Source: Owenia fusiformis
Lineage: Eukaryota > Annelida > Polychaeta > Sabellida > Oweniidae
Direction: 5' to 3'
Assembly (NCBI GenBank): GCA_903813345.2
Contig: CAIIXF020000002.1
Span: forward strand, 35,110,109-35,174,108
Length of the DNA: 64,000 nt
Positions 11,906-23,311 of the stretch are shown in pieces (within the stretch, counting starts at the first letter, position 1; each line of letters opens with the position of its first letter). The notes beneath the pieces were generated by a model. That model saw nothing but the letters and a program-made list of their open reading frames with translations, searched no databases and was not told the origin of the DNA. The position numbers and the translations under genes were made by a program.

Positions 11906-14846
11906 TGGCGTAGCCAGCAAATGGTGACCAGGGGTTCGATTTTCTATGTATCCACAAATCTTCCCCTTCTTCGGTGTACCTCACAAAAAAGCATTTTTTG
12001 TATTTGTCATACATACAATGTACACCCCTCCAAAAGTTTGGCAACAATTTGATTTTCTATGTTGAAATAGTTTTTGGTGAATTTTTTACTGAAAAGATAT
12101 TGAAATCTGGTAGCAAAATCATACATTTAAATTTTACTGCACTTGTTTAATTGTTCAATGGAATCCAAATAAAGGGTTAGCATACATTGAGCCAACTTTT
12201 GTTAAGGGAAAATTATAACATATCTCTAAGGAACATGTTTTTGACGAGCTTCCATTGATAAATCGTCATTCCCAATTCATGCTTTAGAGTTCATTCAAAG
12301 ATATTCAGACACATGCTATTTTCCCACACTTTTAGATGATTTTTGAAAAGAATCCAAATCAAAAGAATTTTATTCATATTTCATTTTGTAAGACCTCATG
12401 AACTTACAGTTATTTACTGAAAACTAGTATATTCATAGCAAATATTTTTGAAGAATGTAATACTTATTTAATCATGGCGCACAATAAAAGTCGTAATGGC
12501 TGTACGAATACTCGCAATTGGTACTGACGATAAAAGTGACAGATGACAAATATTATTGTATTACATATGAAACGAAACATTCTATCACCGTTCCGCTGTT
12601 TTTATCATTAATGACGAGAATCATGAATGTTTTGAGAAATGAAAACATTTTAGATGAACTTGTGAATCATTATAGACTTTGATTTGTTTTTGAGAAATTA
12701 ACGTTTTATTATTTTATTCAAGAATGCTGCCAAATCTTTTTAAACACACGATTTGAAACTTGTGGTAGGCCAATCCTCTGTCTTTCTGGCAAGTACACTC
12801 CCCTCCAAAAGTTTGGCAACCTAAGCTCCCTGCCTCCTTTTTATATTTGAATTTTTATTTACATAACCTGCGGGGAAAATACTTATAATATTGATTAAAA
12901 TGTAATTTGATTTCACTTCCAATGCCTCCAAATTTTCCCATTTTTTACCTCTTTTGTTGAATTTTTTAATCCGCTGGTGATTATCAGTGGATCAGTTTTT
13001 TAGAAAATAAAAAGTGATTATCAGGAAGCAATGCATATTGGTACACCATGTGATTTTTTAATATTTTTTATTATGAACTTTTTCCCTTAACTGTATGGCA
13101 TTATTTTTGCTTCTTTATTCATTAAATTCAAATATATTCGATATATGAAATATTAATATTCGCTAAATCATTTTCCATTCAGTAAAAACGTTTATATGTT
13201 TGTTACAGCAAATTAAGTTTTCAAAATAGCCAATAACTTAATACCATGTGCATTAAATTACATATTTCATTCGCTAAATGATATGTTTTTTTGCGTAAAT
13301 TGTTAAGGTATTTCTTAAGAGTAACACATTATATGCACACTATTGAATTTCTATTTGAACCCTACCAAAATAAGTTTGTCTATATTTACCGAATGGATTA
13401 TTTTTCTATGACATAGTTAATGCATTTTACCGAAAGCTAATTTCCTATTTACCGAATGCAATAAAGTAATATTCGATAACTTTCGTTGTTGTTCGATATT
13501 TTGTCACGTGACCTCGAGATTTGCAAAATGGCCGCGCAGCTATTCTACATCGTTCAAATATATCACGTGACTGAAAGTCTCGTAAAGTATCGAAAAATAA
13601 TGAAATTTATCGAATGTGGCATTCGGTATTTACCGAATATAAATAATTTAAATACCGAATGTACAAATAATTAATTGAATTATACGTGCGTTAAGGAAAA
13701 CAAACAGATTCGCTGCATCACACAAATACATGTACACTGTGTATAAATATCAAATGTGAATGCCAACACAAAGAACAAGTGAAACTATTTAGCGAATATA
13801 AATTGTATAGATTATTACATTCGATAAAATAAAAAACATTCGATAGATTTGGTAAAGGTTTGGTAAATTGTTTGTTTTATTTGGTATTCATGGAATATTT
13901 AATGTACCGAATAAAGAAGCAGTTTAAACACCATATAACTGTGAGAATGTAATACTCAATTGAAATAATAAATCTAGACTTATTTGATATAATCCTCCTT
14001 ATAGACTATTACGCCTTTGTTTTCCTCAGCAAAAGATGACTGCATCTGACCTTTTTATTGGACAGAACTTTCCACTGCACGTAATGTGTGTACCTTTTAC
14101 ACTTGTATCTAGTAACACAGACATACTCACCTAATTGCCTCCCTTAATCCATTTATTTGCTAAACATATTATAATTAATGTCATAAACGCGATCCACTAA
14201 AGTTTGATATTCTTGAAAATAGAGTAAATACTTAATACACTGAAACAGCAACATTTTAATCTTAAAATGATCTCCGAGATGAAAGTGCATCTGAAAAAGC
14301 AAAACTGATTTTTTTCGCAATCGATTTATTTTTCCTTAAAAAGTGATGGATAATAAATACCCATTCGATCAAATACTTGTGTTTATAAATGATACATATG
14401 CTTTTAATAATAACTCATTTCAAAATGTTTCTATTATTTAATATTTGCTTTTGAGGACTTGTCAGACCCGGGGACTTAGCAAGATTTTTTTTGTTTGAAA
14501 TAAAACAAAACGGAGGGGCACAGATTTGAAAGAAAATGTGTTTTCATCAGTATTAAGACAATTTGTTTATTTCACTGTAGATGGAGCAGCTTTTCATTGA
14601 TATTTTTTCTTTGCATAATGTCATAATGCTCCGGGGTCTTCCCAAAATTAAACAATCCCACCCCGTGCCTGAGGTTGCCAATCTTTTGGAGAGAAGTGTA
14701 AATTTACTATTTTTATCTACTAGTCATATAAATTGAATATATGTTATTGGTTATTGCAATGAATTTTCCACAAATATTTTTGGGGGGGGAATCCCGACCG
14801 GGGGTTCGTCCGAACCCATCGAACCCCCGGTCCCCACGGCTATGCT
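11906..14846. mobile_element. ~2.9-kb repeated element, copy A
   Basis: The left end reads GTGGCGTAGCCAGC then GACCAGGGGTTCGAT. The right end carries the inverse, ATCGAACCCCCGGTC, then CACGGCTATGC. The interior is colinear with 18403-21018 in direct orientation. No transposase was recognised. It is inserted between exon 1 and the upstream part of duplication arm 1; arm 2 lacks it (near 59770-59800). Confidence 0.75.
13085..13955. mobile_element. AT-rich inverted-repeat insert within copy A
   Basis: Copy B lacks this block: its flanks meet near 19235-19265. The ends share GCTTCTTTATTC in inverse orientation with further imperfect pairing (AACTGTATGG / CCATATAACTGT). The interior repeats TTACCGAAT- and ATTCGNTA-type words many times, an unusual low-complexity vocabulary. 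Confidence 0.6.
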
Positions 14847-14849
14847 TTT

Positions 14850-15590
14850 GGCATTTGTGCTTATATATTCAGAGTCCTACGTAAGTTTTAAGTTGCCAGT
14901 TTGTAAAAGCGGTTTTTGCCTTCGAGTACTTCTGAATTCCCCGCTGCTTTATTTCTCATGAAGCCAATTTTGCAGATTATTCAAAATCATCCGATGTTAC
15001 CTGCTGAGATTCTGGTCACTGTAGGAGATAATCGTTACTATGCTGCCATTGGAAGCACAAGTTGACACTTAAATGATCAAATGAAAGAAATTATTTGAGT
15101 ACTTTCTATTTTCCTTTTTGCTAATACATCCTCTCCTGAAAAATAGCAATTAAAGCCTTCCGATGCGATAAACTTACATAAATCTCATACTTGAGTTGGT
15201 TTGGGGTAGATATCACCCGGGAATATATATATCATATCTGGGGAGCGAGCAGGAACTATATGTGTCCAGCTCCAGGACAAATGCGGGCAGATACAATATA
15301 TCCATCTCGCTCCCGAGAATTTTTCAATATAATTGTTCTTTTTTGGTGCAGTGTAATGATGCATTCTTCAGATGAAAAATTGAAAGTAAATCTGAAAAGT
15401 CGAGTGAAATTCTGTAACAAGGCGCAGGACGTGAACGAGATCACACCATCAAATAGGCAGACACTATGAACCAGGAAAACTGTTCTCCTATTATGTTTAC
15501 AAATTTCAAGAACAAGAGAAAAATGTTGGCTGTGGTCATATTAATCAATAGCTCACATCTTGAGCTAAAATATAACGCAATATGACAAAG
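14850..15590. other. Duplication-arm upstream sequence with hairpin, no gene
   Basis: 14930-15345 matches 60487-61430 once the inserts in the other copy are removed. A GGGAGCGAGCAGGA...CTCGCTCCCGAG inverted repeat lies at about 15238-15315. No coding frame is supported. Confidence 0.55.
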
Positions 15591-16490
15591 TGGATTGTTT
15601 TCGATGAGAAGATTTATCGAAAAACCTTCAAAATGGCCGCCAGAAAACAAAATGGCCACCCAAAATTTAATAAGTTCTAGAACTTGATATCCCCTATCAT
15701 GTACAGGAAATCCGATGAGCAGTTTTCCTGAAATGGCAATGACAAGATTTTTCGAAAAACCTTAAAAATGGCCACCAGAAAACAAGATGGCCGCCCAAAA
15801 GTTAATCACCTCTAGTACTTGATATCCTCTATCATCTGTGCGAATTTGAAGGAAATCCGATGAGCGGTTTTCCTAAATTGGCGATGACAAGATTTTTTCG
15901 AAAAAACTTCAAATGGCCACCAGAAAACAAGATGGCTGCCACAAAGTTAATCAGCTCTAGTACTTGATATCCTCTATCATGTGTGTAAATTTGAAGGAAA
16001 TCCGATGAGCGGTTTTCCTGAAATGGCGATGACAAGATTTTTCGAAAAACCTTCAAAATGGCCACCAGAAAACAAGATGGCTGCCACAAAGTTAATCAGC
16101 TCTAGAACTTGATATCCTCTATCATGTGTGTAAATTTGAAGGAAATCCGATGAGCGGTTTTCCTGAAATGGCGATGACAAGATTTTTCGAAAAACATTCA
16201 AAATGGCCGCCAGAAAACAAGATGGCCACCCAAAAGTTAATCAGCAACTTAAAAATGGCTGTCAGAAAACAAGATGGCCGCCCAACCTCTATCATTTGTG
16301 TAAATTTGAAGGAAATCCAATGAGCGGTTTTCCTGAAATGGCGATGACAAGATTTTTCGAAAAACATTCAAAATGGCCGCCAGAAAACAAGATGGCCACC
16401 CAAAAGTTAATCAGCTCTAGTACTTCATATGCTCTATCATCTCTGCGAATTTGGAGAAAATCTGATTAGCAGTTTTCCTTAAACGGCGAT
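15590..16490. repeat. ~145-bp tandem array (about 6 copies)
   Basis: CAAAATGGCCGCCAGAAAAC or close variants recur near 15630, 15765, 15910, 16053, 16199 and 16367. The unit also contains CCGATGAGCGGTTTTCC and GACAAGATTTTTCGAAAAA. A short partial unit occurs near 16245. The unit stays open in some frames, which creates repeated short open frames on both strands that are not genes. Confidence 0.88.
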
Positions 16491-16497
16491 GACAAAA

Positions 16498-16580
16498 AGC
16501 GGGACGATCACGATCACGATCACGACCACGACCACCACCACGATCATGATCACGACCACGATCACGACCACGACCAGTAT
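16498..16580. repeat. 6-bp microsatellite (CACGAT/CACGAC)
   Basis: Simple repetition of CACGATCACGAC-type hexamers immediately after the 145-bp array. Confidence 0.9.
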
Positions 16581-16664
16581 GACGACTATATCCCACCGAT
16601 GGTGTGATAAAAACATGGATAATAGACACGAAAATGAATGATAACGAAGGAGCTACCAACCTAA

Positions 16665-17244
16665 CCCTACTATCACACCAAACTAGTTCTCATTACGTTC
16701 TCGAAAACGGGCTTAAACTGTGCACGAACGGATTTGACGTACTACGAACCCACTAAGAACCGTTTGGGATCTGTTTACAAACTTCATGAAACTACTAGAA
16801 CGAGTAGGTCCTCCAGCACTTAGAGCATGCTCAACATTTTCTGGTGATCATCAAACCGTTGCCGAATCGGTTTTAAACTGTGTGCGAACTGAATGAACGT
16901 AGCTACAACGTTCTACGGTCTGTTTACGAACTTCATGGACTTTCCCGGACGGGGTATGTGATTTAGAATTTTGAATCGATTCAAAATTCGATGGCGACCA
17001 TACCGTTCTCCAATCAGGTCATGATGACCTTCTAGACTAAGGGACGGTTTATACTACGTTGCACACCGACTTGGTGCGACCTGAACGAACTGCGAACGTG
17101 ATGGACGTATTGAAGACTGTTTATGAACGAAGTAGCTAATTATTTTAGACATATATCCCGACCGCAGCCAGATCGAGCCCGTTTTACGACATTTTCGTAG
17201 GACTGGCAAGAACGGGTAAGAACTAGTTTGGTGTGATAGGGGGG
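16665..17244. mobile_element. Harbinger-like MITE, first unit of a tandem dimer
   Basis: 580 bp. Termini CCCTACTATCACACC and an inverse copy, continuing AAACTAGTTCT. Flanked by TAA (16662-16664) and TTA (17245-17247). Almost identical to the next unit. Contains a small palindrome GAATTTTGAATCGATTCAAA. No transposase. Confidence 0.82.
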
Positions 17245-17247
17245 TTA

Positions 17248-17828
17248 CCCTACTATCACACCAAAATAGTTCTCACTACGTTCTCGAAAACGGGCTTAAA
17301 CTGTGCACGAACGGATTTGACGTACTAAGAACCCACTAAGAACTGTTTGGGATCTGTTTACAAACTTCATGAAACTACTTAGAACGAGTAGGTCCTCCAG
17401 CACTTAGAGCATGCTCAACATTTTCTGGTGATCATCAAAACGTTGCCGAATCGGTTTTAAACTGTGTGCGAACTGAATGAACGTAGCTACAACGTTCTAC
17501 GGTCTGTTTGCGAACTTCATGGACTTTCCCGGACGGGGTATGTGATTTAGAATTTTGAATCGATTCAAAATTCGATGGCGACCATACCGTTCAGTTATCA
17601 GGTCATGATGACCTTCTAGACTAAGGGACGGTTTATACTACGTTGCACACCGACGTGGTGCGACCTGAACGAACTGCGAACGTGATGGACGTATTGAAGA
17701 CTGTTTATGAACGAAGTAGCTAATTATTTTAGACATATATCCCGACCGCAGCCAGATCGAGCCCGTTTTACGACATTTTCGTAGGACTGGCAAGAACGGG
17801 TAAGAACTAGTTTGGTGTGATAGGGGCG
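17248..17828. mobile_element. Harbinger-like MITE, second unit of a tandem dimer
   Basis: 581 bp, same termini and interior as 16665-17244, in the same orientation. TTA lies on both sides (17245-17247 and 17829-17831), consistent with a TWA target duplication shared at the junction. Confidence 0.85.
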
Positions 17829-17924
17829 TTAGATTCGAAAACCAAATCGATGTTGAGGATTTTCTATCATCTACTTTAAAACCACTCAAGTATAAAACAC
17901 ACCAGTTATGAACGATCGGTTTTG

Positions 17925-18000
17925 GATATAGAGTATATCCCTCGGGAAATATTTATATCTCCCCTTGGCCCTTTCGGTCCCTCGGGGAGATCAATTGTTG
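17925..18000. repeat. Hairpin-family repeat (CCCTCGG / GGTCCCTCGGGGAGAT)
   Basis: GGATATAGAGTATATCC followed by TCCCTCGGGAAATA and TCGGTCCCTCGGGGAGAT. Related to hairpins at 21490-21625 and 61160-61290. Confidence 0.6.
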
Positions 18001-18402
18001 GATTTACACTAGAGCCCTAAGACGTCTTGGCCAAAAAATATCAAAAATATCAAAAGTATCAAGAAGAACTAATACGGCTAGCGTTCTATCATAATCCTAA
18101 TATATGCACAAAATCTTCATGCTCTCTTGCGTGCTTTTAACAATGCTCTCTTTAGGACATATTTTTTTAAACCGATGCATTCTTTAGCACAAAGCATAAA
18201 CACGATGATAAAGGCGGGAAATGAATAGCTCTGTTGTCTGAACCGTCCTACAACCAGTGGTGAACTGCTTTTTCATCTTACATGAGCCTACATATCTCTA
18301 AGACGTTTTAGAAAAACAAGTGTAAACTCAATCATATTTCGTAAGACGTCTTGAAAATGGTGGTGTAAACTCAACATAATTTTTCTAAAACGTTACGTTT
18401 AA
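18000..18402. other. Spacer with repeated AAGACGTCTT words
   Basis: AAGACGTCTTG-type palindromic words occur several times here and again near 21026. No gene recognised. Confidence 0.4.
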
Positions 18403-19510
18403 GACCAGGGGTTCGATTTTTTATGTTATCCACAACCCTCCCCCTTCATCGGTGTACCTCAAATAAAAGCATTTTCTGTATTTGTCATACATACAATTCA
18501 TTCTTTAGTTAGAGTTCAATCACAGATATGTCAAATTCTGAAACATGCGATTCCCACACTTTTAGCTGATTTTTGAAAAGATTCCAAATCAAAAGATGTT
18601 TATTTCATTTTGTTATAGAGGAGTTCCTAATAACCTCATGAACTTACAGTAACTTACTGAATACTAGTATATTCAATAGCAAATATTTTTGAGAATTAAT
18701 AATACTTATTTAATCATGGCGCACATTGACAGATGAAAAATAGTAAATTGAATGGAATGAAACAGTCTGAAATTCCAAAAAGACCAAATTAAAATAACAA
18801 TTGATCAACTGTGCTCTGTAACATTAAACATTTCTTTTAAATTTTAATGCCTTGCAACAAAGAACAACTACTCCTGAAAAACCTATTCGTCCTTTCTTTG
18901 AATTGAAAATAAGTTTGGCAACCTTAGCTCCCTCCTCTTTATTTTGAATTTTTATTTACATAACCTGAGAGGATAATAATATTGATGGAAATGTATCTTG
19001 ACTTCATTTCCAATGCCACAAATTTTCCCATTTTTTTAATGTAAACCAAGGGGAACCAATGAGCTTTATATTTAATTAGTAGATTAGATTCAACCGCAGG
19101 CCATCTGAAATTAGGTCTTTGGAGTTTAAAAATCTCGATAATCCGTTGACGATTATCAGTGGATCCGTTATTTTTAGAAAATAAAAAGTGATTATCAGGA
19201 AGCAATGCATATGGGTACACCACGTGATCTTTTATATTTTTTAACTGTGACAATTAAATACTCATTCGAAATAATAAATCTAGACTTATTTGATACAATC
19301 CTTCTTATGCCTTTGCTTTCCTCAGCAAAAGATGACTGTATTTTTCTTTTTTATTTGACAGAACTTTCCACTGCACGTAATGTGTAATGTGTGTACCTTT
19401 TTAGCTTACACTTGTATTTAGTACCAGAGACATTACCTAATTCCCTCCCGTAATCCATTTATTTGCTAAACATTTATAATTAATGACATTAACACGATCC
19501 ACTAAAGTTT

Positions 19511-19591
19511 ATCGTGGTAAGCCACGCCCTCTCCATCTCTATCCTTCTGGAGGATCTGCGATGCAACAGAGATGCTATGAGTATCAGAATG
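19511..19591. other. 81-bp insertion with 10-bp target duplication, possible retroposed small RNA
   Basis: Flanked by ACTAAAGTTT on both sides (19501-19510 and 19592-19601). Copy A has a single ACTAAAGTTT and no insert. The insert is GC-richer than its surroundings and contains two perfect small hairpins: GTGG-TAAG-CCAC, and ATCCT with AGGAT. I do not recognise the RNA, if it is one. Confidence 0.6.
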
Positions 19592-19978
19592 ACTAAAGTT
19601 TGATATTCGTGAAAATAGAGCGTATACTAAATACACCGAAACAGCAACAATCTAAACTTAATATAATCTCCGAGATAAACGGGCATTTGAATAGAAAACT
19701 GATTTTTTCGCAATGGATTTATTTTTCCTTAAAAAGTGATGGATAATATTCGATCAATTGCTTGTGTTTATAAATGATACATATGCTTTGAATAATAACT
19801 CATTTCAAATTGTTTCTATTATTAAATATTTGCTTGTGAGGACTTATCAGCCCCGGGGACTTGGCAAGATTTTTCGTTTGAAATAAAACAAAACGGAGGC
19901 GCACAGATTTCAAAGAAAATGTGTTTTCATCAGTCTTAAGACAGTTGGTTTATTTCCCCGTAGATGGAGCAGCTTTTA

Positions 19979-20762
19979 GGGTGGTCAAAAAAACGCAACC
20001 CAAAGAAATCGCTATATTTTGGACAATGCTAATCTTATCCAATCGTGTTCATATTTTCAGGAAAGAAAGGCGAGACTGTGTATGTATAGCTCCTGTTGTT
20101 AAATCACTATAGCTTGGAAAATACTGATTCAATTATGTTAATTTTTTCAGGAAAGGAAAGAGAGACTGTGTGTGTATAGCTCTTGTTGTTAGCAATGTCT
20201 TTGACACCTGCTCAAAAGACAATTGCACTTGGAAAATACGAAAAACGCAGTCATAGGTGATTGCACTTTTTGGCACTTCAGATTTGGCACAAATTATCCT
20301 CATTCAATGTGTGGTGAATTTGTGGACTTTTATCAAAATCACTCCAGGGAATTTACAGTCATGGTCAAAATGCCTTCTTAAGCCTGCCTGAACCAGGGCG
20401 TTTGACTGCGATTTGAAAGCATTTCCATGACTGTAAAGTCCCTGAAGTGATTTTGATTTCACCCTACAGATTTACCATACAGTGAATGAAGCTGATTTGT
20501 GCCCAATTTGAAGAGCCATAGACCATGGTTAGGAAGTTATTTTATTTTTCTGCGGTTGCAGTCCTCCCTAACTGCGTTTTTCGTATTTTCCTAGTACAGC
20601 TGTCTTTTGAGCGAGTGTCCAAGGCATCATGTTTTACAACTAACTATCTTCAGGAGCTATACATACACAGTCTCTTCTTTCTTTCTTGAAAATATGAATA
20701 TAATTGAACTAGTATTTTTCAAGATATAGCGATTTCCTTGGGTTGCATTTTTTAACACCCTG
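19979..20762. mobile_element. Foldback MITE (784 bp), TA target duplication
   Basis: Ends GGGTGGTCAAAAAAACGCAA and the inverse of GGGTGTTAAAAAATGCAACC, flanked by TA at 19977-19978 and 20763-20764. Most of the element pairs with itself (for example AATCACTCCAGGGA with TCCCTGAAGTGATT). Copy A is uninterrupted here. Tc1/mariner-like by target site only. Confidence 0.78.
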
Positions 20763-21124
20763 TAAGTTGGGCGAAATTATCGATATTTCTTCTTTGCATA
20801 ATGCTCCGGGGTTTTCCCAAAATTAGACAATCCCAACCCGTGCCTAAGGTTGCAAAACTTTTGGAGAGAAGTGTTACTTTACTATTTTTATCTACTGGTC
20901 ATATAAATTGAATATATGTTTCTGGTTTTTGCAATAAATTTTTCCACAAATATTTTTTGGGGGAAATCGCGACCGGGGGTTCGTCCGAACCCATTGAACC
21001 CCCGGTCCCTACGGCTATGTAAGTTAAGACGTCTTGAAATGTCGCGTGTGGTGTAAATAGGGCTAATTTATCCCATACTTGGACGTGTTACAGGTACATA
21101 AAGCCGGTTTGTGAAAACTTATAT

Positions 21125-21190
21125 TTTCATCAGCGGACAGATATAGCTTTACGTCCCGCTCCTAGCGGGCAGATATAGTATATCTGCCCG
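21125..21190. repeat. GC-rich hairpin (AGCGGGCAGATATA / TATATCTGCCCGCT)
   Basis: AGCGGGCAGATATAG is followed directly by TATATCTGCCCGCT, a near-perfect stem, after a related TCCCGCTCC word. Same vocabulary as 15238-15315 and 61300-61380. Confidence 0.65.
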
Positions 21191-21489
21191 CTACGTCATA
21201 ATCGCCGCTCGCATATTTGTTCATAATTTTGAACGTTCGCATAATGATTGTTAACGACAATGGAGAAAACACAGACAATCGGGATCTGTTTGATGGTTTA
21301 AAAAAGGGAAGGAAAATTCGAGAAAATAAATGTGGGAATATTTGAGAGAACAGGAAAATCCGCCCATGGCCAAGAAAACAAAACTGGACATGAATATTCT
21401 AAAATATTTCCACGATTGAACAATGTGAACCAGATGACCAAGATTGGTATGGGATAAACATATTATCCTATAGTCGGTTCAGGATAGTG

Positions 21490-21660
21490 GGATTATCCCT
21501 TGGCCAATATAATATATTTTCCCTCGGGACCTTCGGCCCTCGGGCAAATATATTATATTGGCCTCGGGATAGTCCCAACATCCTGAACCTCATATAGGAT
21601 AATCTCTATATATCCTTCAGGATATACCCTGTATCCAAAACCTCCCAGTACATAACCCTT
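21490..21660. repeat. Long hairpin of the CCCTCGG family
   Basis: AATATAATATATTTTCCCTC pairs with the later GGCAAATATATTATATTGG, with a CGGGACCTTCGGCCCTCG turn. A second layer pairs GGATAGTGGGATTATCC with later GGGATAGTCCC and GGATAATC. It ends CCCAGTACATAACCCTTA, as does the copy at 61290. Confidence 0.7.
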
Positions 21661-21784
21661 ATGTCCTAGGTTCTAGTTACGTGTATCCAGGGAGCAATCG
21701 CCAAGGTCCGGGAACGGGATGGATACAGGCTGTATCCGTTCAGGTCCCGCTCCTGAAATGCGAACTCAATTTACGAATTCGTTA

Positions 21785-22250
21785 ATATAACGTCATAACT
21801 GCTTCATTATTCGTTTGTAATAAATTCCCTTTAATATACGAATATTTATGTAACATTTACAAATAAGATACCCACATTACAAATACATAATATGATATAT
21901 CAAATAGACAAATAAATCCCTAAATCTAAATTTACGAATTGTAAGCTATGGTTGGCGAATAATAAATTGTTAGTTACAAATATTTCTAGTCCTTACAAAC
22001 ATAAAATGCACCCGAATTTAGTATCTGTTTGTTTATTTGATACATCATATTTGTATTTGTAATTTGGGAACTTTATTTGTAAATGTTACATTAATATTCG
22101 TATAAGGGAATTTGTTCCAAACGAATAATGAAGCAGTTATGACGCTATAGTATGTAAATCGGGTGCATTTTATATTTGTGAGGACTGGAAATATTTGTAA
22201 CTAACAATTTATTATTCGCAGACTAAAGCTTATAATTCGTAAATTTCAAA
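21785..22250. repeat. Interleaved inverted repeats (order A-B-A'-B')
   Basis: Segment A (about 21785-21915, containing CATAACTGCTTCATTATTCG) pairs with A' (about 22035-22150). Segment B (about 21930-22020, containing GAATAATAAATTGTTAGTTA) pairs with B' (about 22155-22250). The crossing order is not that of a simple palindrome. Confidence 0.72.
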
Positions 22251-22254
22251 TACG

Positions 22255-23311
22255 TTGCCTGTTATTTTATCGCAAAAATGTATTTTCACGAATAGTAATC
22301 TTGCAAACTACCCATGAATTATTCCAGAAAGCAAAGAAATATTTGTACATTAACGAATCATAAAATGAAACTTTACGAATATAAATGTGAGTTTACGAAT
22401 ACAAATGTAAGTAAACGAATATAAACTAGAAGTCTCGAGGCATAGGTCACATAACACGAGAGATTTAGGTGTGTGGGGAAGGGGTTGGTGACTTTGACCA
22501 TGTCTCGTTGAGAATGATCACGTGAACTCAATGAACCAATGAAAAACATGTCTGTAATGGTTAAAATGCATTTTTGGTTTATTTTAAGTTTGCTTAATTT
22601 TGATGTACGTAATATAGTGTGGATATGACATGATGTATGATATTTGTTGTTTTACTTGTCAATCTGTACAGCTGTAAAGTGTGTTGAAACATTAAAATAA
22701 CCTATATTTTTGTAATAGCTCGCTGTCAGTTAAACAGCTAGTGAGGTAAAGGTGGTTATTGTATCATTAAATAAGTTATTCCAATCATGACCCTCTTTAT
22801 ATAATAGGCTACATGAATAAAGAATTATCAATGCTTAAAACTTATCAGATTAGTCTTGTCATTCTTAAATGCATCTCTATATTAAATATGAGTTCTACGT
22901 AAGGATTTCCCCCTTCATTTGTATAACATGTATAAGTTTCGTTGATTTCAGCGGAATTCCATCAAAATCCTCGTCATTCAGTCTCATTTGTAGGAGTAAG
23001 ATATTTTATTTGTATTATAATGGCTCCTGTTATGTATAATATATCACTTTAAAGAATTATTTTTTTGAAATCAGGAATATTATCAATACTATCATCTTCG
23101 TTCACTCGGCTCCCGAAGGGATGAACGCAGTGAAGACCGAGCATGCGAAGATGCAAAGTTAAATAAAATGTCAAATAATTCCCACATTCTTCATTAAAAT
23201 TCAAGATTTATCAACAAAACCCAAGATCTTTTAACGAGATAGACCCGATCATAGGCCCAGGAACATGTATAAAAAAGATAGAGTCGAATACACCAAGTAA
23301 AGAGACAAGAA
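22255..23311. other. AT-rich spacer, no gene seen
   Basis: No exon-like frame, RNA gene or terminal inverted repeat recognised. Continues the ACGAATAT-type words of the previous repeat to about 22430. Confidence 0.4.

Larger units (their letters stand above)
8755..15345. repeat. Segmental duplication, arm 1
   Basis: Blocks 8755-9595, about 10088-11905 (minus insertions) and about 14930-15345 match 51004-51890, 59433-59800 and 60487-61430 in the same order and orientation. The blocks include two exons, flanking intron and upstream sequence. The gaps are mostly occupied by mobile elements specific to one arm. Confidence 0.8.
18403..21018. mobile_element. ~2.6-kb repeated element, copy B
   Basis: Begins GACCAGGGGTTCGAT and ends ATTGAACCCCCGGTCC then ACGGCTATG. 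Colinear with 11906-14846. It carries its own later inserts at 19511-19591 and 19979-20762, each absent from copy A, and lacks copy A's insert at 13085-13955. Confidence 0.75.

Noticed and set aside
15191-15469. 92-codon frame shared in part with 61197-61478
   Set aside because: The similarity comes from the duplicated hairpin sequence, and the two frames diverge in register. No coding signature.
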